A stretch of DNA of 64,000 bases. Source: Arsenophonus sp031446105 (GTDB lineage: Bacteria > Pseudomonadota > Gammaproteobacteria > Enterobacterales > Enterobacteriaceae). The stretch covers positions 310,001-374,000 of the forward strand of contig CP132907.1 of assembly GCA_031446105.1 (NCBI GenBank), in the 5' to 3' direction. The notes under the pieces were generated by a model. It had not been told where the DNA came from. It did no database searches and was given only the letters and a program-made list of their open reading frames with translations. Within the stretch, counting starts at the first letter, position 1. Each line of letters starts with the position of its first letter. Position numbers and translations under genes: made by a program. Shown here piece by piece: positions 1-9,018 of this stretch.

Positions 1-1306
1 TGAACAAAAAATACCCAGTCTAGCTCCTATGTTAGAAAAAGTACTACCTGCCGTAGTTAATATTCGTGTATCTGGAACACGTGTTCACAATCAACAATTA
101 CCAGAAGAATTTAAATTCTTTTTTGGACCTAATTTTCCTTCACAACAAAAAAGCATTCGTCCTTTTGAAGGAGTAGGTTCTGCTGTTATTATTAATTCAG
201 AAAAAGGTTACATTTTAACTAATAATCATGTTATTGATAACGCCGATAATATTCAAATTCAAGTTAATGATGGAAGAGAAATTGAAGTAAAACTTATTGG
301 TCGTGATCCTCAAACAGATATCGCTTTATTACAAATTAAAGATTCTAATGAAGAAAATTTAAAAAAATTAAATTTAACAGCTATAAAAATTGCTGATTCT
401 GATAAAATACGTGTTGGCGATTTTGCTATTGCTGTGGGTAATCCTTTTGGATTGGGGCAAACAGCAACATCAGGAATTATTTCTGCATTAGGCCGTAGTG
501 GTTTAAATTTAGAAGGTTTAGAAAATTTTATTCAAACAGATGCCTCTATTAATAGAGGTAATTCCGGTGGCGCATTAGTTAATCTTAATGGTGAGTTAAT
601 TGGCATTAATACTGCTATTTTAGCACCTGGAGGAGGTAATATCGGTATAGGTTTTGCTATTCCATCAAATATGGCAAAATCTCTTAGTGATCAAATTATT
701 AAACATGGTGAAGTAAAACGTGGAGTTCTGGGAATTAAAGGAACTGAAATGACTTCTGATTTAGCTAAAGCTTTAAATATTGATGCACAAAAAGGTGCAT
801 TTGTAAGTGAAGTCATACCAAATTCTGCTGCAGATAAAGCAGGTATCCAACCCGGTGATGTTTTGGTATCCATTAATAACAAATATATTAACAGCTTTGC
901 TGAATTAAGAGCAAAAATTGGTACAAGCGCAATTGGTCAAAAAATAATCATTGGACTATTACGAAAAGGTAAATCTTTAAAAATACACGTTACATTAGAA
1001 GATAGTAATCCAACAAGCACAAAAGCAGAAATTTTAATGACATCACTTATGGGAGCAACTTTAAGTAATAACACAAGAAAAGGTACTAAAGGAGTTCAAG
1101 TTGATAGCGTTTCTTCTAATTCACCTGCAGCAATGCTTGGCTTAGCTAAAGGTGATCTAATTATTGGTGTTAATCAGCAAAGAGTAGAAAATATTAATCA
1201 ATTACGTAAAATTATTTCTAGTAAACCAGTTGCGTTAGCATTAAATATCTTACGTGGTGATCAAAATATTTACTTATTAATTCGTGGTAATAATATATTT
1301 AATTAA
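1..1306 (+). CDS. degQ: DegQ periplasmic serine endoprotease (5' partial)
   Basis: HtrA-family protease and chaperone that degrades misfolded envelope proteins in the periplasm. The reading frame is already open at the first bases of the window (codons from base 2 read EQKIPSLAPM), so the signal peptide and start lie upstream; the ATG at 29 is internal. Counting from that ATG, the catalytic triad is His67 (TNNHV), Asp97 (TDIAL) and Ser179 (GNSGG), all present. Two PDZ domains follow, around residues 225-320 and 340-420. The short Q-linker and wording such as SGLNLEGLENFIQTDASI match DegQ better than DegP. The C-terminal end is complete. In E. coli degS follows; here a terminator and a spacer follow. 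Confidence 0.95.
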   Translation, partial: EQKIPSLAPMLEKVLPAVVNIRVSGTRVHNQQLPEEFKFFFGPNFPSQQKSIRPFEGVGSAVIINSEKGYILTNNHVIDNADNIQIQVNDGREIEVKLIGRDPQTDIALLQIKDSNEENLKKLNLTAIKIADSDKIRVGDFAIAVGNPFGLGQTATSGIISALGRSGLNLEGLENFIQTDASINRGNSGGALVNLNGELIGINTAILAPGGGNIGIGFAIPSNMAKSLSDQIIKHGEVKRGVLGIKGTEMTSDLAKALNIDAQKGAFVSEVIPNSAADKAGIQPGDVLVSINNKYINSFAELRAKIGTSAIGQKIIIGLLRKGKSLKIHVTLEDSNPTSTKAEILMTSLMGATLSNNTRKGTKGVQVDSVSSNSPAAMLGLAKGDLIIGVNQQRVENINQLRKIISSKPVALALNILRGDQNIYLLIRGNNIFN

Positions 1307-1333
1307 TATATAAAATTAAATTAATATATAAAG

Positions 1334-1375
1334 AATAACAAGTGCAACTTTAATAAATGTACTTGTTATTTTTTT
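1334..1375 (+). terminator. Rho-independent terminator after degQ
   Basis: AATAACAAGTGCA pairs with TGTACTTGTTATT (13 bp including one G-U pair) around an 11-base loop, followed directly by a T tract ending at 1375. It lies 28 bases after the degQ stop. It is one of very few convincing terminators in this window. Confidence 0.75.
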
Positions 1376-1740
1376 AGATTTTTTTGATTTTTTTTAATAT
1401 TAAAAAAAATAAAATACGATTTATTTTTTTGATTTAATGAACAGAAATAAAAAAATAATTAAAAATTTTAAGAAATTGTACTTATAAAAAATAATTGTAT
1501 ATTTTTTATAATTTAATTTTAGCATCTTTTGTATTTTAAAAAATACTATTTTTTTGTATTAACAATAGTATTTTAAATTTAAACTAAAAAAAATTGAATA
1601 TTATTTATGATATTTTTTAAAACTTATTTAAAATAATATAAAAATATATATACATAATATTATTTTTTTATTAATATTTTAAAAAAAATATTTTTTATAT
1701 TCCTAAAATTTCTAACAATAAAAATAAATAATTTTTTATT
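1376..1740. other. Spacer between degQ and murA, no gene seen
   Basis: About 365 bases of nearly pure A/T between two convergent genes. No open frame with recognisable protein similarity, no RNA-like fold and no second clear terminator for the minus-strand murA transcript. Confidence 0.6.
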
Positions 1741-2994
1741 TTATTGAATTCGCTTTATTTTAGCTCCTAAACTACGCAATTTTTCTTCTATTTTTTCATA
1801 TCCTCTATCAATATGATAAACACACTCAACAATTGTTTTTCCTTTTGCAATACAACCAGCCAGAACTAAACTTGCAGATGCTCTTAAATCAGATGCCATA
1901 ACTTGAGCACCAATTAATTGTTTTACACCATGACAAAAAATTATATTTTTTTTTATTTTTGCACAAGCCCCCATACGCATTAATTCTGGGATATGCATAA
2001 AACGATTTTCAAAAATATTTTCTTTAATTGTACTAACTCCTTCAGCTACTAAATTTAGTAAACTAAATTGTGCTTGCATATCAGTTGGAAAACCCGGATG
2101 AGGTGCTGTTTCAATATTAACGGCTTTAGGTCGTTTACCATGCATATCAAGCTGAATCCAATCTTCACCTATTTTAATTTCTGCACCAGTTTTGTTTAAT
2201 TTTTTTAATACTGCATTTAACATAATGGGTTTAGTATTCCGGCAAAGAATTTTTCCACCTGAAATTGCAGCTGCAACTAAAAAAGTTCCTGTTTCAATTC
2301 TATCAGGCAAAATTTTATAAACACCACCACCTAAATGCTGTACTCCATTAATAATAATTTTATTAGTACCTGCTCCACTGATTTTAGCCCCTAATAAATT
2401 TAAAAAATCCGCTGTATCTTTAATTTCAGGTTCACAAGCAGCATTTTTAATAATTGTTTGACCATTTGCTAGTGTTGCTGCTGTCATAACAGAAACCGTA
2501 GCACCAACACTAATTTTATCCATAATAATATTGGCACCTTTTAATCTCCCATTAATAGATGCTTCCACATAACCTTCTTTTAATGAAATATTAGCACCAA
2601 GCTTTTGAAGACCTTTAATATGTAAATCAACCGGACGTTTACCAATAGCACATCCTCCTGGTAACGATATTTGAGCTTTACCAAATCTTGCAACTAAAGG
2701 AGCTAAAATCCAAATAGATGCTCGTATTGTTTTTACTAATTTATAAGAAACACAAAATTTGTTAATATTACGTGCATTAATAAAAATAGAACCATTACGT
2801 TTAACTTTAATGCCTAATTCATCAAATAATTTAATTGTTATATCAATATCTTTTAAGTTAGGAATATTTTTTAATTCAACAACTTCCTCTGCTAATAATG
2901 ATGCAAATAATATTGGCAATGCAGCATTTTTTGAACCGGAAATTAAAACTTCTCCTATTAAACGAATTGGTCCTTTTAATTGAAATTTATCCAT
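1741..2994 (-). CDS. murA: UDP-N-acetylglucosamine 1-carboxyvinyltransferase MurA
   Basis: First committed step of peptidoglycan synthesis in the cytoplasm: transfers enolpyruvate from PEP to UDP-GlcNAc. 417 residues against 419 in E. coli. The substrate lysine is Lys22 (SGSKNAALP), and the catalytic loop LPGGCAIGKRPVDLH puts the active cysteine at Cys115, exactly as in E. coli; the cysteine makes the enzyme potentially fosfomycin-sensitive. It is the last gene of the minus-strand block mlaF-mlaE-mlaD-mlaC-mlaB-ibaG-murA, the same order as in E. coli. Nothing looks eroded. Confidence 0.98.
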   Translation of the reverse strand: MDKFQLKGPIRLIGEVLISGSKNAALPILFASLLAEEVVELKNIPNLKDIDITIKLFDELGIKVKRNGSIFINARNINKFCVSYKLVKTIRASIWILAPLVARFGKAQISLPGGCAIGKRPVDLHIKGLQKLGANISLKEGYVEASINGRLKGANIIMDKISVGATVSVMTAATLANGQTIIKNAACEPEIKDTADFLNLLGAKISGAGTNKIIINGVQHLGGGVYKILPDRIETGTFLVAAAISGGKILCRNTKPIMLNAVLKKLNKTGAEIKIGEDWIQLDMHGKRPKAVNIETAPHPGFPTDMQAQFSLLNLVAEGVSTIKENIFENRFMHIPELMRMGACAKIKKNIIFCHGVKQLIGAQVMASDLRASASLVLAGCIAKGKTIVECVYHIDRGYEKIEEKLRSLGAKIKRIQ

Positions 2995-3041
2995 TGAAAG
3001 TCTTCTTTAATTAGCAGAGTAATGTTCGTAGTATTTTATTA

Positions 3042-3323
3042 TTATAAAATTTGATTTCTAGAATCATTTACTTTACAAATTTCTAACCATTCAATTTTAG
3101 TATACGCTTTAATTGACAGTGCATGAATTGTATTATCTTTAATATATTTTGTTAATGGCTTATAAATTATTTGCTGTTTTTTAACTGTATTCATACGGTG
3201 AAATATTTCACCAACAACAATAATTTGAAAGTAATTTCCATTAATTTTAATGATTACTTTATCAAGTTTTAATTTTTTAAATAACAATTTTTTTATTTCA
3301 TTTTTTATTTTATCTATTTCCAT
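3042..3323 (-). CDS. ibaG: BolA-family protein IbaG (YrbA)
   Basis: Small BolA-like protein; in E. coli it binds monothiol glutaredoxin and an Fe-S cluster and is linked to acid stress. The hallmark segment VGEIFHRMNTVKKQQ followed by IHALSIKAYTKIEW is intact. I start it at the ATG at 3323 (93 residues), with a GAG Shine-Dalgarno core 8 bases upstream; the slightly longer frame would need a TTG. It sits between mlaB and murA as in E. coli. Its exact job is not settled even in free-living relatives, so retention in a reduced genome is notable. Confidence 0.9.
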   Translation of the reverse strand: MEIDKIKNEIKKLLFKKLKLDKVIIKINGNYFQIIVVGEIFHRMNTVKKQQIIYKPLTKYIKDNTIHALSIKAYTKIEWLEICKVNDSRNQIL

Positions 3324-3387
3324 TATTAAACTCAATTTAACACATTGAAAATACCATTAATATTTTCATTTTAATATATTATTTAAA

Positions 3388-3654
3388 TTAAATCATAAAA
3401 TTTTCTAATTTATACATTTTAATGAGTATTTTTAAATATTCACTTATTCCATTAATAAGTAATTTATTTTTTTTTTCTTTTAATCTGATCAACATAGCTA
3501 GACCAGCAGAATCAATATGAGATAATAAAGAAAGATTAATTGTATTGATATCTTTTAATAACTCATTTTTCTGTTTCCAAAAAAAAATCAAAGTATCTCT
3601 ATTTAATATACCTTTTAAAATTAATGTTGTATTATTTTTTTTCCACGTTAACAT
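3388..3654 (-). CDS. mlaB: MlaB, STAS-domain subunit of the Mla phospholipid transporter
   Basis: Cytoplasmic STAS-domain protein that binds the ATPase MlaF in the inner-membrane MlaFEDB complex. 88 residues against 97 in E. coli. The conserved STAS core is visible as INLSLLSHIDSAGLAMLIRL, including the DSAG loop. The C-terminal part is lysine-rich and diverged. A run of ten A on the sense strand (plus-strand T at 3467-3476) lies inside the gene and is in frame here (GAA AAA AAA AAT). Position between mlaC and ibaG supports the call. Confidence 0.85.
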   Translation of the reverse strand: MLTWKKNNTTLILKGILNRDTLIFFWKQKNELLKDINTINLSLLSHIDSAGLAMLIRLKEKKNKLLINGISEYLKILIKMYKLENFMI

Positions 3655-3684
3655 AGATTTTATTTTTTATGTTTTAAAATTTTT

Positions 3685-4311
3685 TTATTTTTTAGAAATA
3701 ATGGGATTATTAGCTTTATTGATTAATTCTTCTGTTAAACCTTCGATACCCTTAATGCGTAACAAATGACCCCATTCATTTTTTTTAGTAGTAATAAAAC
3801 TAACCCCTTCAGTAATCATATCATAAGCCTGCCAAAAACCTGTTTTACTATTTTTTCTCCATTGAAAATCAAGATTAATCGATGGGTATCCTTGTGGATC
3901 AATAATAGTAACACGAATCAAAATAATATTTTTATTTCTTAATAATTGTTTTTCTGATGAAATATGATATAGTTGACCATGATACATCATTAAAACTTGT
4001 CCATAAGATTGTTCTAGATATCTCTCCATGGCTTTAAAATACCTTTCCCTTTGAAAAGAAGTAGCAGTAGAATAATAAGGACCCAATATTAATGCACCTA
4101 CATATTTAATATGTACATAAGGCATGAGTTCTTCACGAACAATATTTCGTAAATAATCAGGATTTTTATAAATGATAGATTGTGCATCTTTTAATCTTTT
4201 TAATGTATTAGAAATAACTTTTTCTATAATTTGATATGTATTTGTGTTATCTATTGCCATCGTAAATGGTATAAAAAATAAAAAAGTTAATACTAATAAC
4301 CGTTTTAACAT
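3685..4311 (-). CDS. mlaC: MlaC periplasmic phospholipid-binding protein
   Basis: Soluble lipid shuttle between the outer-membrane MlaA complex and inner-membrane MlaFEDB. 208 residues against 211 in E. coli. It starts with a signal peptide (MLKRLLVLTFLFFIPFTMA, probable cleavage near residue 19). The MlaC/Ttg2D family signature is seen in the stretch containing PYVHIKYVGALILGPYY and in WQAYDMITEGVSF near the C-terminus. Preceded by mlaD with a 67-base spacer. MlaA would have to be encoded elsewhere for the full pathway. Confidence 0.93.
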   Translation of the reverse strand: MLKRLLVLTFLFFIPFTMAIDNTNTYQIIEKVISNTLKRLKDAQSIIYKNPDYLRNIVREELMPYVHIKYVGALILGPYYSTATSFQRERYFKAMERYLEQSYGQVLMMYHGQLYHISSEKQLLRNKNIILIRVTIIDPQGYPSINLDFQWRKNSKTGFWQAYDMITEGVSFITTKKNEWGHLLRIKGIEGLTEELINKANNPIISKK

Positions 4312-4378
4312 AAAATAAATTCCTAGATCTGTAATATATTTTACTTATCCTTTTTATGTCTTCTTACTAATTTCAACA

Positions 4379-4873
4379 CTATTTTCTTTTTTTTGTAACA
4401 TTAGAAAAAATACCTCTATAAAAAAATTGTCCAATTAAATCTTCTAAAATCATAGCTGATTTAGTATCATCGATATGATCACCATTTTTCAGAACTGCAA
4501 TACCCATATCTGCATCGTAAAATCCTAAATTTAATGCTAAAAATTGTTCACCTAATAACCCTGCTGTAATAATTGATAATGAACTATTATCAGGTATATT
4601 ATTATATTGATTAAAAATCGCTAAAGTAACACGCGGATTATAAGTTTTTTTATCTAATATAATATCAACTATTCGACCTACTACAACACCACCTATCTTT
4701 ACTGGAGAATTTACTTTTAACCCACCTATATTAGTAAAAATCGCAGTAACTTTATAAGTTCTTTGATAACTAAATGATTTTATGTTTGCAACTTTCCAAC
4801 ATAAAAAAAGAAAAGCACTTAACCCAATTAAAAAAAATAAACCAACTAAAATTCCATTTTTTTGATTTTGCAT
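4379..4873 (-). CDS. mlaD: MlaD, MCE-domain subunit of the Mla transporter
   Basis: Inner-membrane anchored MCE protein; in E. coli it forms a hexameric ring through which phospholipids pass to MlaC. One N-terminal membrane helix (about residues 8-27), then a single MCE domain containing GGLKVNSPVKIGGVVVGRV-like sequence (here GRIV) and the ITAGLLGEQFLAL segment. 164 residues against 183 in E. coli: the loss is confined to the variable C-terminal tail after EDLIGQFFY. A GGA Shine-Dalgarno core overlaps the mlaE stop, so translation is probably coupled. Confidence 0.93.
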   Translation of the reverse strand: MQNQKNGILVGLFFLIGLSAFLFLCWKVANIKSFSYQRTYKVTAIFTNIGGLKVNSPVKIGGVVVGRIVDIILDKKTYNPRVTLAIFNQYNNIPDNSSLSIITAGLLGEQFLALNLGFYDADMGIAVLKNGDHIDDTKSAMILEDLIGQFFYRGIFSNVTKKRK

Positions 4874-4876
4874 ACA

Positions 4877-5662
4877 TTAATTTCCAAACATCAGCGAAGT
4901 AAGCACAAAATCTAAACTTAAAATAGATAATGAAGAATAAACAACAGTTTTAGTAGTTGCGCGACTAATTCCAATAGGTGTAGGAATTGTATGATACCCG
5001 TTAAATAAAGCAATCCAACTAACTGTAAAAGAAAATACAACACTTTTTATAAAACAATTAAAAATATCTTTTTTCCATTCAATAGTAGATTGCATAGATG
5101 ACCAAAAAAAACCTTCATCAATCCCTTTCCAATTTATACCAACTAATGCACCACCTAATATTCCTATAGCAACAAAAATAAATACTAATAAAGGCATACT
5201 AATTAATCCTGCCCAAAAACGTGGTGCAATTATATGACGCAATGGATCAATAGCCATCATTTCTAAACTAGAAATTTGTTCTGTTACTTTCATTAATCCT
5301 ATTTCCGCTGTCAATGAAGAACCTGCTCGACCTGCAAACAATAATGCAGTCAATACCGGACCTAATTCTCTTAGCAAAGAAAAAGATACCATAATTCCAA
5401 GACTAAATTCAGAACCAAATATAGCCAAAACCAAATATCCTTGTAAAGCAAGTACCATTCCAATAAATAATCCGGATACTGAAATAATAACTAAAGATAA
5501 AACTCCAATATTATAAAACTGTTTTATGAACAATGAACACTTTTTAGTAATTTTAGGATTAGTAGACAAAATTTGAAATAAAAAACAAACAGCTAAATTA
5601 AATCTTGAAAATATACCTAATAAAAGATGAATAATTTTACTTGATATATTAATTAGTATCAT
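4877..5662 (-). CDS. mlaE: MlaE permease of the Mla transporter
   Basis: Polytopic inner-membrane permease of the MlaFEDB phospholipid ABC transporter. 261 residues, matching the usual 260. Family hallmarks are the RELGPVLTALLFAGRAGSSLTAEIG region in the middle and SMPLLVFIFVAIGILGG after it; five or so hydrophobic segments are visible. It is separated from mlaF by 5 bases and from mlaD by 3, so the three are surely one operon. Confidence 0.95.
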   Translation of the reverse strand: MILINISSKIIHLLLGIFSRFNLAVCFLFQILSTNPKITKKCSLFIKQFYNIGVLSLVIISVSGLFIGMVLALQGYLVLAIFGSEFSLGIMVSFSLLRELGPVLTALLFAGRAGSSLTAEIGLMKVTEQISSLEMMAIDPLRHIIAPRFWAGLISMPLLVFIFVAIGILGGALVGINWKGIDEGFFWSSMQSTIEWKKDIFNCFIKSVVFSFTVSWIALFNGYHTIPTPIGISRATTKTVVYSSLSILSLDFVLTSLMFGN

Positions 5663-5667
5663 TTCTA

Positions 5668-6471
5668 TTATCCCAATAAATCTTCTAGATATTTTTTTGC
5701 AGGAAATCGAAATTGTATCGGACCATTTGATATTCCATTAAGAAATTGTTTAATTTTTTTATTTTTATTTTTTTTTAATTCCCTTACTGTTCCACAAGCA
5801 ATAATGCATTTTTCTGCAAAAATATAAGCTTTATCTGTAATACTAAATAAAGCATGAATATCATGTGAAACAATAACACAAGTAATACCTAGTGCATAAT
5901 TTAACTTATAAATAAGATTTGTTAAAATCCCCATGGTAATAGGATCTTGTCCAACAAAAGGCTCATCAAATAAAATTAATTCTGGGTCAAGTGCAATAGA
6001 TCGTGCCAATGCCACTCGTCTAGCCATCCCACCTGATAATTCATCAGGCATAAGATTGGCTGCACCTCTCAAACCAACTGCTTCTAGTTTCATCATTACT
6101 AATGTATGAATAATATCTCGTGTTAAAAAAGTATGTTCTCGCAAAGGAAATGCAACATTATCAAAAACATTTATATCAGTAAATAATGCAATAGATTGAA
6201 ATAACATACTCATTTTTTTTCTAACTATATAAAGTTCAGAGCGTGATAATTTTGAAATATTATCACCATCAAAAAAAATCTCTCCTTTATCTGGAATCAA
6301 TTGACCACTAATCAAACGTAATAAAGTAGTCTTTCCAATTCCTGAAGGACCCATAATTGCTGTAATCTTTCCTCTTGGAATACTTAAATTTATATTATTA
6401 AAAATAAGATTCTTACCTCTGCTAAAAAACATGTTCTTGATTTTTATAATATGATTTATACATTTATGCAT
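5668..6471 (-). CDS. mlaF: MlaF, ATPase of the Mla phospholipid transporter
   Basis: Cytoplasmic ABC ATPase that powers phospholipid movement across the periplasm. 267 residues. Walker A GPSGIGKTT at 41-49, ABC signature LSGGMARR at about 145-152, Walker B LILFDEP at 165-171 and the switch histidine in IVSHD are all present. First gene of the block, so the promoter should lie in the spacer above 6471. The E. coli neighbour yrbG is missing. Confidence 0.96.
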   Translation of the reverse strand: MHKCINHIIKIKNMFFSRGKNLIFNNINLSIPRGKITAIMGPSGIGKTTLLRLISGQLIPDKGEIFFDGDNISKLSRSELYIVRKKMSMLFQSIALFTDINVFDNVAFPLREHTFLTRDIIHTLVMMKLEAVGLRGAANLMPDELSGGMARRVALARSIALDPELILFDEPFVGQDPITMGILTNLIYKLNYALGITCVIVSHDIHALFSITDKAYIFAEKCIIACGTVRELKKNKNKKIKQFLNGISNGPIQFRFPAKKYLEDLLG

Positions 6472-7228
6472 GATAATTATTTTATTATATAATTTTATGT
6501 ACTATTAAGAACAACATTACATAAAATTAATATTGATTGTGCTTTATAAAAATATTATTTTTTTTTATTTTATTTTGTATAAATTATGTTTCAAAAAATA
6601 TTAATAATCTAAAAAATTGCAAAAAAATAGAATTTTATAGATTATTTATTTTTTAAAAAAAGCAAATTTTTTATTTATTATTTTTTTAATAAATATTTAA
6701 AATATAGTGTATTATTCAATAATTGCATAGTATTACAATTTAAATAAAACATACTTTTTAATCATATTACTAATGAATAACTAATTATTTCTAAATAATA
6801 ATTAATTTTTATCAAAATTTTTTTATAAAAAATTTATTTAAAAAGAAGAAAATAAAAAATAGCTATATTAGATTATATTTTTGTATTATTTTGAGTAATT
6901 AATTATTTTTTTAAAAAATAATTTATTGATATCTAAAAAAAATCATAAAATATGCAAAAAAATAAATATTGTTACTTTATTAACAGTATGATTCATATAA
7001 TAAAATGATATCATAAAAAAATAATTAAAAAAATAAATTATCAACATTCTATAAACAATATTTACAATTACATATTTATTATAAAAATATACATTTTACC
7101 TATTATTTAAAACAAAAATAAAATTTTAAATAATCAAATATTATTTTTTATATTTATATTTTATGAAAAATACATAAGATAAATAAAAAAATTAATAACC
7201 TATAAATATAATATGTTAGGATACAAAA
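6472..7228. other. Spacer between divergent mlaF and kdsD, yrbG position
   Basis: About 757 bases of nearly pure A/T between two divergent operons; it must hold both promoters. E. coli has yrbG here, and I see no readable remnant of it. A single DnaA-box-like TTATCAACA occurs near 7038 but stands alone. Just before kdsD, an AGGA lies at a good ribosome-binding distance. Confidence 0.5.
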
Positions 7229-8197
7229 ATGCTGAAAATTAATTTTCAAAAAACAGCTAAGAAAGTATTAGACATTGAATGCAATGAACTAGCTAATTTA
7301 AGCAAATATATCAATAATGATTTTAATGAAGCTTGTTTAGTAATCTTTGCATGCAAAGGAAAAGTTATTGTTATGGGTATGGGGAAATCAGGTCATATTG
7401 GCTGCAAAATTGCTGCTACTATGGCAAGTACAGGAACTCCTGCATTTTTTTTACACCCAGGAGAAGCTAATCATGGTGATATAGGTGTAATTACTGAAAA
7501 AGATGTTGTATTCGCTATTTCAAATTCTGGAGAATCTAATGAAATTTTAGCATTAATACCAGCTTTAAAAAGAAAAAATATTCGTCTAATATGTATGACA
7601 AAAAACCCATTAAGTACTATGGGAAAAGCAGCTGATATTCATCTTTGCATTAAAATAAAAAAAGAAGCTTGTCCATTAGGTTTAGCTCCAACAACTAGCA
7701 CAACAGCAATGCTCGTGATGGGTGATGCAATTGCTATCAGTTTACTACAAGCTAGAGGTTTTACTGCTGAAGACTTTGCGCTTTCTCATCCAGGTGGTAC
7801 ATTAGGACGAAAACTTTTACTCAATGTTAGTGACTTAATGCATAAAGGAAAAGACATTCCACACGTAACAAAACATGCAACATTACAAGAAGCATTAATA
7901 GAAATTACTCGAAAAAAATTAGGAATGGTGGTAATTTGTAATAAAAAAAACAAAATTGAAGGAATTTTTACTGACGGTGATTTACGACGTGTTTTTGGGA
8001 TGAAAATCGATTTAAATAATACAAAAATTATGGACGTCATGACAATTGGAGGAATTAAAATTAAATCTAATATTTTAGCAATTTATGCATTAAATTTAAT
8101 GAAAAAACATCATATTACTTCATTATTAGTTGAAAAATCAAATATACTAATCGGTGTTATTCATATGCATGATCTTTTACAGGCTGGTATAATATAA
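7229..8197 (+). CDS. kdsD: D-arabinose 5-phosphate isomerase KdsD
   Basis: Converts ribulose 5-phosphate to arabinose 5-phosphate, the first step towards Kdo for the LPS inner core. 322 residues against 328 in E. coli. An N-terminal SIS sugar-isomerase domain carries GMGKSGHIG at 50-58 and the PGEANHGDIG segment at 77-86; two CBS domains follow from about residue 205 to the end. First gene of the plus-strand LPS block. The phosphatase gene kdsC, which follows in E. coli, is absent. Confidence 0.96.
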   Translation: MLKINFQKTAKKVLDIECNELANLSKYINNDFNEACLVIFACKGKVIVMGMGKSGHIGCKIAATMASTGTPAFFLHPGEANHGDIGVITEKDVVFAISNSGESNEILALIPALKRKNIRLICMTKNPLSTMGKAADIHLCIKIKKEACPLGLAPTTSTTAMLVMGDAIAISLLQARGFTAEDFALSHPGGTLGRKLLLNVSDLMHKGKDIPHVTKHATLQEALIEITRKKLGMVVICNKKNKIEGIFTDGDLRRVFGMKIDLNNTKIMDVMTIGGIKIKSNILAIYALNLMKKHHITSLLVEKSNILIGVIHMHDLLQAGII

Positions 8198-8419
8198 AAA
8201 AATAATACTAGTATTATTAATAATAAATAAGAAAATAATGATCAGTTTTAATATTAAAAATAAATTTAGTCTTCTTTAATTTAAAAAATATAAAAAACAT
8301 TACGAAAAAATTTTATATAGTTCAAACTAAAAATTAAATAACCTTATCTTTTTAAAAACAATATTTATTTTCAATAAACCGCTGGCTCTTAAAAATAATC
8401 TTTAATAAATAAAAAAATA
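8198..8419. other. Spacer at the position of kdsC
   Basis: 222 bases replace the roughly 570-base kdsC of E. coli. No reading frame resembling the HAD phosphatase is left. One short G+C-richer island, CCGCTGGCTCTT at 8379-8390, stands out from the A/T background about 30 bases before lptC; its role is unknown. Confidence 0.5.
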
Positions 8420-8983
8420 ATGCAAAAATCAAAAATTTTCTGTAATATAATACTGATATTAATGATTTTTACTATTATTTGTTGGAATTTTAATCATTCA
8501 CAAAAAATTAAAAAACCAATAATAATCGATAAGCATCAACCAAGTTATCAAACTATAAATTCTATTACTTATATCTATGATTCTTTAGGTAAATTAATTT
8601 ATAAATTAATTACAGATCAAGCATATTACTTTTCTAATAATAAAAACAGCTCTTTTAAAAAACCAATATTAATTATCTATAATACAGAAAGCATACCTAT
8701 TTGGAAAATAACTGCAAATCAAGCAAAATTGACAGATGATTATATGCTTTATTTAAATGGTGATGTTCAAATTAATAATTTGAATAAAAATTTAAATTTA
8801 AAAAATATTTTAATGAAAAACTCTACTATTAATCTAAAAACTCAAGATATAATATCTAATAATCGTGTTATAATAACCGGAAATAATTTTAAAACAATAA
8901 GCATGAAAATACATGGTAATATAAAAAAACATACTGCAAAATTAAGTGAAAATGTCAAAACTTATTACAAAATAATTGAATAA
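8420..8983 (+). CDS. lptC: LptC, LPS export system inner-membrane bitopic protein
   Basis: Membrane-anchored periplasmic protein that receives LPS from LptB2FG and passes it to LptA. 187 residues against 191 in E. coli, with one N-terminal membrane helix (about residues 8-24) and a periplasmic beta-jellyroll. Sequence is strongly diverged, but size, topology, the alternation typical of the fold (SITYIYDSLGKLIYKL, then LYLNGDVQINN) and its position directly before lptA and lptB make the call firm. Confidence 0.9.
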   Translation: MQKSKIFCNIILILMIFTIICWNFNHSQKIKKPIIIDKHQPSYQTINSITYIYDSLGKLIYKLITDQAYYFSNNKNSSFKKPILIIYNTESIPIWKITANQAKLTDDYMLYLNGDVQINNLNKNLNLKNILMKNSTINLKTQDIISNNRVIITGNNFKTISMKIHGNIKKHTAKLSENVKTYYKIIE

Positions 8984-9018
8984 TATTAAAAATATAAAAA
9001 AGAAAAAATTAAATAATA

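Noticed and set aside
691..882. Open frame antisense to degQ
   Set aside because: Shadow of the conserved degQ frame; same for other antisense frames inside kdsD, rapZ, accC, frr, tsf and rpsB.
4312..4381. Possible frameshift at the end of mlaD (short tail)
   Set aside because: The missing part is the variable, non-conserved C-terminal tail; the MCE domain is complete, so shortening is enough to explain it.
7038..7046. DnaA-box-like TTATCAACA
   Set aside because: Single copy with one mismatch; expected by chance in this composition.
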